This document shows positions 13,560 through 26,400 of a stretch of 64,000 nt of DNA, piece after piece. The notes under the pieces were generated by a model, which made no database searches, was not told the origin of the DNA, and saw only the letters and a program-made list of their open reading frames with translations. Each line of letters starts with the position of its first letter. Positions within the stretch are counted from its first letter, which is position 1. Position numbers and translations under genes: made by a program. The DNA is from Formicarius rufipectus (lineage: Eukaryota > Chordata > Aves > Passeriformes > Formicariidae), in contig VXAU01001354.1 of NCBI GenBank assembly GCA_013399695.1, positions 332,841-396,840 on the forward strand, given 5' to 3'.

Positions 13560-16500
13560 TGCTGCTAGTCAAAATGTAGTTCTGATAATTAGCAGTATTT
13601 TTAATCTTACCAGAGGTGAGTTGCTCTGCTGCACTGACCTGCTGCTCAGTAGGTATGATTTTGATACTATTGTGTGGACACTGATCTGGCTGTCAATAAA
13701 TAGCAAATTATGCATTGTAGTGTGCAGCTATGCGAGTGAATCAAACTTTTAAAAAAGAACTTCATTCAGACAGATTTTTCAAGGCATTTTTGGATACATA
13801 AATTCCCTACCTTGAAAAATGATTGTAAGGAGTATATGCATAAATCACTGGTTATAGCCTCTCAAATTTGGAGTAAGTCAATAATTTTAGGAAGAGAGGC
13901 AAAGGTAAGGGAGTGAAAAAATGCTTCTTTTCATTAAATTAACCCTTATTTAATATACTTCAGCAGTGTTTGCTACATGACAGAACATGAAGACTAACCA
14001 GACTTTCAGTGACATTTACTCCTGTCATCCCTGCATCACTGACTTGCATATGAAAGAGGTAAAAGCCAGAAATGTCTCAAAAGAAGACGCAGTGAAAAGG
14101 ATCCTGGATTCTAAAGATTGCAAATACTTCTGGGTTTAAAATTCCCCAAGTATTTTTTTTTTGAAGGCTTTGGCATAATCCTATCTGGCTTTGCTGTGTG
14201 CAGAGTGGATCAAAAGTGCAGACTTATTAGGCTCTTCTGAATTTCATCCCTCTTGGGGATTAGTTTCTTAGGGATGTCCTAAAAGTTTTCCTGTAATACA
14301 AACGCAATATCAGAGTAGCTGTTCACAAAGACTGAGAGTTTAAATTCTCAGTTTATACAAGCATACTTTAAAGGGACAATTCATTTGAGTGCAAAGTACA
14401 GTACCTTAGGTTAAACATTTCTCCACTATTATCATTACCAAATGAACATTACACTAAACAAATTATCATGCTAGACAGAAAGGGTATCACGTTCCAACAT
14501 CTGTGATGCCTCCATTCTTCCTCCAATGCACACCAAAAACTGCTTCTATGAAATTTTCATGGTTTGCTGGCTGTACTGTACAGATCAGCCATTGCCACTG
14601 TTATGCATCAATGGGGAAAGCAAACATATGTAATATATGGTAAAAAATGCACTGCAGATGAAAATAATAAAAAATTATCAGAGAATAATGCTATGTGCCT
14701 TCACAGTGAGATTTCTACTCCAGAGGTATATTATAATGATACCATAAAAACTGCAAACTATTATGAGGAACTTTCTCCTGTTTTTTAAAATAACACCTTG
14801 CCAAGGAACTGTAGAGACAGTTCACAGACTGCACTGTGGGTTTTTTGAAGTTAGGGTAGCAATCCATTATCCTGGGTGCTCTCATTGGGGATATTTTTTT
14901 TCCCCCCTGACTAGTCAATTTACATTATTCTGCCTGACATACTGCTTATGGGAGAGTTTTTACAGTCTGATATACTTTTAGGGTTTGGTTGAAAGGAAGT
15001 GTTGAAGAGCTTCCTTTAGGTACATCAAGAGATAACTGACCCCTTCTGGAGCTGAGAGGGCTGATCATGGGAGAAGCTGTTAGCCTGTAATGCTGCTGAA
15101 GCCCTTCAGCTCTTGCTGAACCTGGTAGCTGATAAAAGGGTTCTATATACCAAGTGTCAGGCTCTTTCAAATAACTAGGGAGACTTGGCCCAGATGTGAT
15201 CATCATTCCTTCCTTTGATCATGCCCATAGTCACATTGGCTTCATGATACTACTTCTTGATAAGATAAATGAAGTCTTAGGCTATTAGGAAATGTTTTCT
15301 TAGGGAAAAAGCTTTGATTATCCCACAAGTTCTCAATACAACTGAAGCAGAAGATGTTTTCAACCTGAAAAGAAGATGGTAAATCCTTATTAATAAAGTA
15401 TTTTGATAATTTAACTATAAAATAAACATAATAGGGTATCATATGACTTACAGTGTGCTCGCTCTATTGATGTTGCAAAACTCTTTAAAACTGATGTAAA
15501 TATGAAAAAAGAAACTAGATAATCTTTTGAAAGTGCAGAATGAATCTTCAGATCATCTGAAATAGAAATCTATACCACACCAGTATTACTTCTGTGACTC
15601 ATTTCAGTATTTTTTGTTCAAAATATTACTGTTTCAAATAAACACAAAGCTCTGAGCTTTGGATAGCTCAGTTCGCAAACTGGTCGACAAAACTCTTGAT
15701 ATTGCCAAGTGGTGACTCTTTGGCTAGAGAAGCTGTTAAAAAAGCTTTGTACTGAGATAAGATGAGGAGGCTTATCAGGAGACGTGAGGCCATCTGCACT
15801 GGCCCAAGTGATGAATGGGGTTTTGGAGGCAGAGGGTGGAAGAGCGGGGTCAGAAGGAGAGCCTATTACCTTTGTCATGTTACTGAGATCTCCTCACCAC
15901 AAGCAGAGCGTACTACTGGAGCAGTGGCTGGGGAGCCACACGAATCCTGTTGCAGTCTGTCTCTCCATAGAGGGAGACAGCTCTCTCTGACAGCAGAGGG
16001 AACTGGGGAGTAACTCTGTCTTGATTAAAGTTAATTTTATAAATCTTCTTGTCCTCCTGAAGCAGATGGGAAGCCTGTTGTTGACATTATTGAGTACAAA
16101 CACTTAGTTTAATGGATGCCCTGGTAATATTTTTTGCATTTTCCATTTTCCATGCCCCTGAGGTGCTAGAGTGCATGTCATTAATGACCAAGGCTTTGTC
16201 CTCTCGAGAAAATGTAATTACCTAGTTTTTCTTGAGATAACATTTAGGAGATTTCTTCCATAGCCCTCACTGCATAGTAAATGTGTCTCTGAGTTAGAAA
16301 TGTCACCCATTTTATTTGGAGAAATACAAAGGAGAACAAAACACTTAGGTCTGTGGTAATATTGACTGTGTATTCACTTTTTTAGCAGAGTATGTTTGCG
16401 ACTTCAGTACTCAGTCCTTTGTTAAAGATCATCTGATCTTTGCTAATTATTTTTTTCTGTTGAAAATGCTACTGTATTTTTAGTTCTTAATGTGACCAGA

Positions 16501-17005
16501 ATCTGTGAGTTCAAGAAAGGCCACTCTAGGAATTCTCTTCGTTGCACCATCTTGTATTATTAAAAAAGTATTTCTAAAAATAATGCACTGAATAAGTTTC
16601 TCTCTATATATCTCCATATTTGTCAAACAACTATTTTGGCACAAATATTTTCCTTAGTATTTTTAATTTCCCATTTATGCTTATTTCTCCAATATTTCTT
16701 ACTTTTATTTCATTACTGTCCTGATTTTCAGTATTGCTTCCATATAAATGAATGCATTTTTCTAATACATTTGATATTATTTTAACTTTCTTATGTGTAA
16801 TTACCTACTCCAACTTACAGAAATTCTGAGTTTACTTAATCATTTCACTATTCAATTATTTTTTAATACAGTAGGTGGCCTATCAATCTAGTGCTCTATA
16901 ACCAATTCATTCTGTCCTATTTCTTTTCACTCTTTCTATTGGAGTCCATGTGGATTGCCAGCAGACCATAAATCAGCAGTAAATAGCAGAGAAGTGAGTG
17001 AGATG

Positions 17006-17008
<3 letters not shown>
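13560..17008. other. Unique DNA with possible noncoding conserved stretch, no gene seen
   Basis: No recognisable gene. The part at about 13610-13825 has the look of a conserved noncoding element: TGTCAATAA, AAATTATGCAT and dense short homeodomain-type motifs, followed by a perfect 11-bp inverted repeat (13774-13784 with 13810-13820). A 22-bp near-palindrome sits at 14331-14352 around a central TTTAAA. Both readings are inference. Pairs of overlapping open frames on both strands around 14.7-15.2 kb and 15.6-16.1 kb have no family resemblance. Confidence 0.5.

Positions 17009-17044
<36 letters not shown>
17009..17044. repeat. (GT)n microsatellite
   Basis: An uninterrupted GT dinucleotide run of about 17 units, bounded by GATGA on the left and GAGGGC on the right. 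The histidine/threonine repeat of the minus-strand frame across it is only a translation of this repeat. Confidence 0.95.
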
Positions 17045-17046
<2 letters not shown>

Positions 17047-20000
17047 GCAGTGCATCGCTGCAAGACTCCTTGCTACATGCGGTTGTATCCAGTATATAAA
17101 TTTATAACCTGATAGGAAGAACAAAGGTGGTCAGATAGAAAGAGTAGATATTCCCCTGTGATCCCCACTGCTGCCTTCTTAATGTGTAAGCAAATATCTC
17201 TAGAAATCTTGGTGTCAGGCTTATACAACACCATGAAGGTTATTGTTATCAGTGAACTATCATAGCTTTAGAGTGCCTCTAAGTTTCCTTGGTAAAATGC
17301 TGGTACCCATGGGGCTGTAGGTCCGTGCTGTCTGGTGACCACAAACCACTGCTTAAATGACAATAGTGAGCTAGTAGAAGATGTTGCTGCAGAGAGTGCT
17401 GAGCAAACAGGTACATAAGCATGTACTCCCAACTCATGATCCTGGGCCAGCAGTGAGTGAGTTGCTTCATCGCCCAGAGGACATTGCAGCACTTTTGAGG
17501 CCAAAGCAGCACCAACCAGGGAGCTCAGCACACCCATTGAGAAAATAAGGACAAGCCAGATTCAGGGTCAGCCTATCCTGATTGCTGTATTTGACCATTC
17601 ACTATCTGGCAGCCAAGCAGTAGTATTATGCAAATTACAGCACTAGTTTTATGATATCAAAAGCACTGTCTACACTCGAGCAGTACACTGGACACAATTG
17701 CAGTGCAGGGTGCTACCAGTTGCTATTAAGATTTGCTTTTATTTTCTTTAATCCAAGATATTTATGTTGTTGTGCTTGCTGCTGTATTATGGATCACCCA
17801 ATAGTCCCTCTGATAGACCTAGGTACGTTTTGTGTCTTCCCTGGTGATGCTTGTAAGAAGCAATTCCACAGAGCCTCACTATATCTTTCCCAACCATCAC
17901 ATATGGCTATAGACTAACCTAAATTGTCATTGTGACCTAGCCAGTCAAACAAAATGAATCTTGTGTCACTCTTTATTGGCACATAATTTTTTTTCTGAGA
18001 GAACGTCAGTGAGAGGAAGGTACCAAGAGGTCAAATCACAAATTACAGAGCATCTTGCAAAACTTAGGAGTCTGAGTGCATGACTTATGATTGACTGGCC
18101 CATTTTCTCTCATGTTGTCTCTTGCTGTAACACAGAAAGATGAAGAGACATTCCAGTTCTTTGACTGATGCACATATCTATATACATTTCTATTGTATGT
18201 GTTACTTGATTTCATCTGCCATTAAGAAGTCAGGTAGGTGAGATCTTTGTGGTTAAATATGTAATAAATATACTAGTTTCAATTAGTTTATTTACCTGTT
18301 ACACTCTACTCCAGAAACTTAATACATCATCTAAACTTTTGAGCAGTTTCAAACTGATGTCTTTTTTCTCTCTTTGTGGCAGTCTAACCTGCCACATGTT
18401 TATTTCCTTTCCTGAACAAACAACTGTATTTCTCCCTAAAGGTAGAGTAGTCATAGTGCCAGAATACCAAGAAAAGGTCCTGAAAAACTCTCAGAGTCCA
18501 TATATGTAAGAGTCGCATAATCTGAAGACCTACAGAAATGGAAGTGGTTATTTGGTATGACAGGAAGGAAATAATATCAAGGAAACCCAGGACTCATTTC
18601 TAGCCCTAAAAAGGCCTGAAACAGAGAATTTTGCAGTTTTGAGATGGATAGTGAAGCTTAAGTTTTGAAGCATATAATTCCTAAAAATCTATTTTATGTA
18701 GCATTGCCTATTTTTGTGGCTTTCAGAATTTGTCCCTGTTCCCACAACTGTGCCCAAGACATGATAACCATAGAGGGGATCACCATCACTGTGCTGTGGT
18801 TCCTCAGCATTGGGGACCTTGTGTCTGGAGATGTGTGATGCCAGGTATCACCAGGTAGAGTATCTCCATCCTGTGCTCTGGAGAAAAAAAAACCAAAGCA
18901 GTAATCTGTCAAGAAACCAAATTTTTCCAATGCTCTCCAGATTGTCTAAGTGAGAAACACATGTACTGCTTAATTCTTTTTCAGAAATATTTCTCAGTAT
19001 TTTTATAATTTTCTTTCTTTTTTTTTTCTTTTCTTTTCTTTTTTTTTTTTAATTGTAGGTATATCTGTAGAAATACATGCACATATGACTCTCCAAACAC
19101 AGATGCATATTTATAGAGAATAGGCAAAAACCATAGATGTATTTCTCTGTCAGATCTCACTTGGATGTAACAGTAATGCTTTCAAATCATTGCTGATATT
19201 CCAGACTCTATCGATGATATCTGTAATGTGATGCAATCCATCACTCTGTCTATCCATAAATTATTCTTTAAATGCCAATAAAAAAATGAAAAAAGAGCAA
19301 TCAATTCCCCTCCCCCTCCCATGAATTAAGAATATTAATGTTATCTCTGCAACAAAACCTGATCCAAACATCTTAGGTGTCATTATGCAGCATTTAGCAC
19401 AGCAATTCAGGAAGATTTTCTTCCTAAGTGACCCTAACTTTGAGAAGATATGGAAAAAAATTCATAATTTTTTAGGATTTCTGTATCTGAAATAATTAGA
19501 AAGTTTAATTTATGAAGGGAAATATCTTCAGTACAGTCAATCCACTTGCTTGTGTTTATTAGAAATAATATTACATTGACAACTGATTTTTTCCATACAA
19601 GCTGAGTTATTAGAAAATCTTTGTTTTCAAAGAAAGCAATTTATCCCAGTTTAAAATGAAGAAACAGAAAAACCTCAGAAGTTTTACCTAACTTCTTAAT
19701 ACATAATGTGCTAATAAAAGGTGACCTTTAAGCAAGAATGATTGGAGGAAAATAGGATAAGAAATGCTTTTCCTCCTTTTCATGAGAAAATAGCATGTTT
19801 ATCATTATTTTTCTACTTTACAACCCATTTCAAGAAGTAATATTCAGTTGTAAATCAGACTTATCATTGATGTGGAAAAAAAACAACACATTCAACTGTG
19901 TCTAACAGAGATCTTTTTCAGGCTTGCATCTTGGCAAAATCACCTTGTATAGCTTGCAGTTTCATGTTTAAAGGAATAGAGAAACCAAGCTGTTCTAGAA

Positions 20001-23000
20001 GGGGAAAGATCAGTTTCTGCCTTGTCCGACCTTTGGCTTTCATGCTAAATATCTATTTGTCTCTGCTCACAGTAGATTTATTTTTTTTTCTTTTTGAGAG
20101 AGAATATGTTCTTAGGAATCTGATCAGACTTTCTTTTACCACTAGGTCTGGTGTGGTCTGGGATCACATGTGGGCTTTCCAGTTTGCCTATAATTAGTCC
20201 TTGTTTGGCTGATCACATGCACTTCTTTCAGAGGAGTGTCACTCAGTTTCTTGTTTGCATCCTCCCAGACTTTGATGTATGGACAGGTGGAACACCAGCT
20301 TTTTTTTCTTGTGCCAGTTATAACTCATGAAATATGGTAACAGATTAGGTTAATTATGCAGTGACCTGCTTCCAGAAAGGACCATTTTCAGACATTTCAG
20401 AGAGGAGTGTAAGGATTTACACTCACATGTGATGGACACCTGAAAAACAACTTTGTTAAAACTGAATTTTCTCCATATACCCAGGGAGGGAGAAGTTGAT
20501 TGCTGTTCTCAACACTCAGTGTTAGTGTCTTCCAAGTTATTTTAAATCAGTGTAATGTTCACCTTGAGCCATCTTGACCCCAACAGAGAGACACAGCCTG
20601 AAATATTTCAATGCCTTACTCAAAGCTGAATATTCTTAGAAGATACAGGCTAAGCAGAGGGTTGGAGTGAGAGCCCCATTGGGTACCAATGCACTTACAT
20701 AAATATGTAAGCATGTGCTTTTTTAGGAGGGCATGGGCAAGAGCAAGCCTCTATGCCCTAGAAATCGTATTTCCATGAAAGCATACGCAGAGATAAACTC
20801 AGAGTGACAAGTGTTTGACTTTCCTCAACTCCCTTCAGTGACTGGGGATGGAGTCACCAAGCATCCACTGCACTTCAGGCTCAAGTCATCCTGTTGCCCA
20901 TTGAGCAGTGAAGAAAAGGTTAGCCATAGCATTTTGGGGTCAGTGGAAATTCTGGGTGCCCCTGCTCAGAAGTAGCCAGTGCCTAGCTCTAATTTGGGAG
21001 TGCACTAGCACCTCACAATCTATTTCTTTATTTTTCCCCTCTGTTCCCTCTGTAAAGGTCCTACTTCCAGAACTAGAAGATGTAGTTAGTTGCCAGAAAT
21101 AAGAGTCCAGATCCCCCCTGGAGGTAACAGGCTCGTTCCTTGGAGACTGAGATGGTAAAAAAATTTCATTCCAGATGAGGATCTGGTCTTTAAGGACAAG
21201 ATGTATGGATACAGTTTTGCAGACCTCCTGATCAACATTTATTTTTATATATACAATACTATTTGTAGTCAAAGAACTGCATATATTTGTTTCAGTATCT
21301 TTCCATTTGGACTTCACTGGATTCAATACAAAAAAGTATGCCTTGAGCTGCATAAAAAGGGAAAGCAGTAGTAGTGATCACCTTGAAACAACCGTCTTCT
21401 ATTATTGTTGCAATATTATCTGAATATTATCTTTTATGAATGTGACCACAAGCTTTTTGCTTGTTTGAATAGTTATTTTTTTATTAAAAGATTTTATATT
21501 GGCCCAGGAAATGTATTTTTTTTGTGTGTGTGGCTTTTTTCCTAAGTGAGATCCCCTTGAAATGCAACATGAAAATTTTGTTTTTGAGTTGGCTAAAAGC
21601 CATTTTCATAGGGAAAAGACATTTCCTTCTGATGACATACCACAATCTGATTCATCATTCGCTTTTGTAGTTTCAGCAGTAAAAGGCTTTTCCGAATAGT
21701 TTTTTCCTTTTTTTTTTTTTTAAATGAAGATTTAACATTTTTTTCTATTCCTTGTGGTTAAGTATGATTTCCTAAATTGTACCTTTTAGATGCATAATTT
21801 TCAGAATACCTCCTAAGTATTTTAAGTTCGGGTCTGCCTTTTGTTTCAGATTTTGATTTCCTCTTATTACTGTTACTGCTGTTATTATTATCACGGAAAG
21901 TGTGTGGGATGCTCAGGGTTTAGGAATGAAAAAGGTTAAATATCTTGCAGCCTGAAGACCAGATTTTCCTGGCTTTTTTTTTTGAACTGGCATTTTTTAT
22001 CACTCTTGCGATAATGTGTTTTCAAAATAAATGTAATATTCTACTAGTGTTTTACATAGTATTTTGCAGGAAAGCATCATCTCCATGCTCATGCCCTGGG
22101 CCAGCTGGAAGCTCCTCAGAAGTGAAGGGAAAACCGTGTATTTATGGTGAGCACAGCCTTTGTCCTGGGCTGATAACAAGCCTCCTGAGAGGATATGGAC
22201 TCATGCACACCCTTAGGTGTCTGTGTGGATATGGGCTAAGGCTCAGACTGCAAAGCTCTGCCTGTGGCTCTAGGACTGTACCCACAGCCAATCTATGACT
22301 AGCCCAGGCATAACAGGGGCAGTTCTCCTTATCTGAAAACTATGGTTTGGCAACTGGTTTTGATGGTGGAACCCCAAAGGTAAGTCAAGTTGAAAGGCAA
22401 GGTCTCTCTCTGCTTCTGGAGTCTCCTGGAGGAATGAAGGATGCATGAGTCTTTACTTCAGAGGGCCCAGATCTCCAACATGTCCCACACTACTGTTGGT
22501 GCAATGCTTGGGAGTGTGAAGAAGAAAACTTGCTACTCTGTTCGTGGGCTGTCCTGACCCAGCTTTTTCCTACAATTTAAGTGTGATTCATTGTATATAC
22601 AAATGAGAACCAGTCATCTGGAGTTTTTATGCTTTCTGTGGTTGTCAAATGATATCAGAGACTGTTGTATTCCCAGCAAGGCAAATGCCTTAAGGCTGTA
22701 AGCTTTATTTACAGAAGAAAAACGTCTTAAAGCACTGAAAAATATTCTGAGCTTTTTTTTAATTATTATTTGTTTAAAGTAACTACAGACTAAGTAGACA
22801 TCTAGGTAGATTTATTTCAGATGTTTTAACAGATTTCTGCAATGAACACCTTGCTAATTATACAGTAGTTATCCAGCATTAATGAAGTTATACACAGACA
22901 ATGAAATTTGCAACATTAACTTTTAATTTTATTCACTACAATGACTTTTCTTCCCTAACGGAAACACATGCTTACCTAAGCAGTAGTTTTGGACCGTTAT

Positions 23001-23039
23001 TTTATAATTAAACAATGAGTTTCTCTAGTTGTACCTCTA
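17045..23039. other. Unique AT-rich DNA, no gene seen
   Basis: About 6 kb with no recognisable gene. It contains a C/T-rich tract at about 19010-19051, a perfect 8-bp hairpin with a 4-base loop at 20405-20424 (GAGTGTAA / TTACACTC), and T-runs near 21521 and 21708-21721. The longest frames (137 codons minus, 20940-21353; 117 codons plus, 21945-22298) show no domain. The segment at about 22745-22945 is rich in TAAT-type motifs and could be regulatory, but nothing decides it. Confidence 0.55.
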
Positions 23040-23420
23040 GCCTGAGCAGGCACTAGTATTTCTGGAAAGAGTGGTTGTATTCATAAAGCTCTTCTAAATT
23101 TCTAACTTTGAATAATTTACCTCTGATGCTTTGCTTAATTATAATCCACTCAGAATAAAAGAGGATGAATTTTTCCCCTTGAGCAAAGCCAGGATAAATT
23201 TTAACGTATCTGCTCTATATAAAGATTTCTTTTTCATTCTGCCAAAGTGAATACTGCATCCTAAACTACTTCATCGTTCATTAGTGTGCAATTAGGCCTG
23301 TATTCACTGGTATGTGCTGCCTGCTTTGAGCCATTCTGGTGATGCAAAGCAGCTGTAAACTCCATTTAACAGCCTGGTTAATCCAGGTTTACAGCTGTTT
23401 TGTGTGGTTGGAGAGGAGTA
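23040..23420. promoter_or_regulatory. Candidate conserved noncoding element with nested inverted repeats
   Basis: This block differs in texture from its flanks. It has TTAATTATAATCC, CATTAGTGTGCAATTAG and other homeodomain-type cores, plus two CAGCTG E-boxes on the arms of an inverted repeat. Arm 23342-23360 pairs with 23387-23405 over 19 positions, of which 16 are Watson-Crick and 3 are G-T. The innermost 11 pairs (CAGCTGTAAAC / GTTTACAGCTG) are perfect. The spacer contains CCTGG-TTAAT-CCAGG, including a TAATCC (OTX/PITX-type) site. A competing inverted repeat joins CTGCTTTG at 23321-23328 with CAAAGCAG at 23345-23352. The motifs are visible in the sequence; an enhancer role, or a transcribed hairpin, is inference. 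No target gene is visible in the window. Confidence 0.3.
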
Positions 23421-26400
23421 ATGTGTCTGGGGTGTACTGGTAAGTCTGGCCTGTTGAAAAAGAAAGAACTTGCATTATTATTTAATCACTTCTCAAACTG
23501 CCTCTGTCATAAACCAGCCTTCGCAAGTTCTCATTTAGTAAGACCTGGTTCTTCACTTTGTTGCATAGTTGTATCACATTTTCTAATTACAACAGAGGAA
23601 AAAACACATCATAAAACTAGAGTTTAAATAAGCAATATATTAGAGAAATATATAGTAATAGCATGGATTAGCAATTATTCATAATTATGGTAGAAAGATT
23701 ATATATGACAGAGAGACTATATTACAACACAGGAAAGGAAAGACAGATTTTCCCAATGTAGCAAGAATCTCCTTGCCTGACAATCACTGAGAGCCTCTAC
23801 TTCACTCTGGCAGTCTCAGCCTCCAGGCAGGTATGGGTTCATTTAGATGGTGTGGAACCATGGAGGTAATTAGATGGTCATGATACATGATGAAGCGAGC
23901 ACCTTTTCAGACGTGGCTTGTCACACCTCCTCTGCCAGAAAAGGTCATCTGCACAGACCCTGAAAGGGTAGATGACTTTTCACCCAAAGTCCCCTTCCTC
24001 ATTCACCATGAACCCTTAAGGAGAGCCACCCTAGGATCAGGTGAAAGCAGATTTTAGTAGGTGTCTCTAATCTGACAAGAAATTCCACTGGTGTCACAAG
24101 TATCAGTGTGAGGAGCTTTCCTCCAGGAAGGAAACTGGTGTTGCTAGGTTGAATTTACATAAATCCCTCCAAAGCAAGACACAGTTTGAAAGACAATCAC
24201 TATCAAGCTTCTACTGAAATCAACCATGTTCTATCTTTTCATGTTTTCCCTTTCTTTCTTTGACCCTCTCTGACTGATCAGGGCTTTGCCATGCAGAGTT
24301 CCCTGCCCTTCTTGCCATACCATTTACAGGCCTTGTTCTCCTTCTCAGTCTTTTGTTGAGTCTCCTCTTAGCAGAAAAATACATTTAAGCAAAATATGAG
24401 TGTACCTAAATCCAAACTAAATTCAGAACAAGGAATCAAAAATTTAAGAGCTTTTTTCAGAATTAGATGACTTAAATGTTAATTGGCAGTAACTCAGCCT
24501 GACCTTGGTACCACTGTGCCTGGACTTCTTCAATGTCTGTTTGCAATGAGGTTCTTGGCTTCCTTTCTCTTTCATTCTTGTTTCTGAGTTCAATTGAAAC
24601 TCTAGGGATTCATCAGAAGACGTCATCATCAATGGGAAGCTCTGGTGCATGAGGGAGATGCAGATCAAACGAAAACTAAGCTCATCAGGAAAATAAAGAA
24701 GAGTATTTTCTGGCTGCAAGTGTTACCAGGCACAATGCTAGTCTAACTGGATACAGAAATTAATACATAAAGTATTTAATTTTGATTATCATGATGGGAA
24801 AAATTCCATAAAAATTGATATTTCCCTGGGGATATATCGACTTACATAGCCTCTATTTTCCAAAGATAAAAATCTTTCTCTAACAATTGTTTCCATCAGC
24901 TTTTTTAATATTTTTTCAATGAACAACAACCTTAAAATACAAAAGCATCTTATCTCCAGTTAAGGTAAAATAGGAAACTAAAACATGAAAGTATTCAATA
25001 TTATCTCTCTTTTGCTATCCCTTTACACCAAGCTTGCATAGCAATGGTGTGAAATGGGCTAAAATCAGTGCAATTCCATGCTTTATTAATGCATGCTAAT
25101 TCTAGTGGAAAGAACTTCCAGTGGGTTATCTTAAGTGGTGGAGTGCTGTAAAGTCAGATTACACTGAATTCAGGCTCTCCTCCTGTTTCTCAGTGTGTAA
25201 ACAGAGAGGAAGACAGCCACTGCCTGCACGACATGATCATGCAACAGAAGGCAAATGGCAGGAAGGACAGCAGGCTCTTAAGAAAGAAGAGGTTTGCTCT
25301 CAGCAGATCAGACCAGAGCTGACATCTGGTAAGAGATGGGGAACCATCAAACAGAGCACCATGAAGCTGTCAGTGGCGCCAGTGGCGTCCTTGGCTTGTA
25401 TTTTTGGCTGTGTTATGATCCCAACTCAGTCAGGGACCATGAATGTCTAAGGGAAATGGAGAGGAAAAGGGAGAAAAAAACCCCCTGTTTAGTGTTAAAC
25501 AGTAAAATGAGTGACTTTGTGCCTACCACCTTTTCCAGAACCGTAGGGCTGAAGGGCCAAGCAAAGCATCCTTTAGAGAAGTCACCTGGAAAGTGCATGC
25601 CCACTGTAACCAACTATATCATGGCTGCCAGGAAGGTCATTTGGCACCACTTCACGCTTTTATTCCTCATCTGCCTTTTGAGATTCACCAGCTGCAACGC
25701 TATTACCATGCAATTCTTCTTCAGGCCAATAAAAATCATAACCATTTTCATTTTCAGTAATTACATTGCCATCAGTATTGCTTCCAGCTCCTTTTAACCT
25801 TGCTGAACCATTTTCCTTTGGTAGCAAATGGTCAACTATCTCTCTCTGTACCTCTACCAAACACATAACTACCTCTACCATTTTCTCTATCCTGTATTTT
25901 CTCCAATATCTTTTTTATTTGATTAAGTGTCATCAAAACTCTCAGATTTAGGCATAAAATCTAGTGAAAAAAGAAAATCTTCTCTGGACTCACATGTAAG
26001 TTTAATTGACAATCAGGTATTTGGCGTACCGGAATTTGTTCTCTAAATTCAGTTTGAATTAAAAGATCTGCACATTTCTCCTCACACTGAAGAACTACTT
26101 CTCTGGCATCTCTTCAGTGTGGTTAGTTCCTATCCTGCACTGTAATGCAAAGGGTGATTTTCTGGTTGAAAGTTTTGTAACTGAGAAGGAATCTAAATAA
26201 TTCTTTTACACTATGTCACAAATATTTGCCTCTTACATCTTACTTTCCTGTCACAGAGAGATCAATCACTCACTGAAAAGCAGAAAGGAATTCTCCCTGC
26301 AGCCACTCCAACCTGAAACACATACATTTGTCCATCAGCAAATCTTCTTTCCCTTTTTGCCTGAATGCTCTGCAAAACAACTTTTTGTCTCTCTTCCCCT

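Noticed and set aside
25336..25797. 153-codon plus-strand frame, the longest in the window
   Set aside because: No domain, overlapped by other frames on both strands, and its C-terminal half is T-rich chance hydrophobic sequence.
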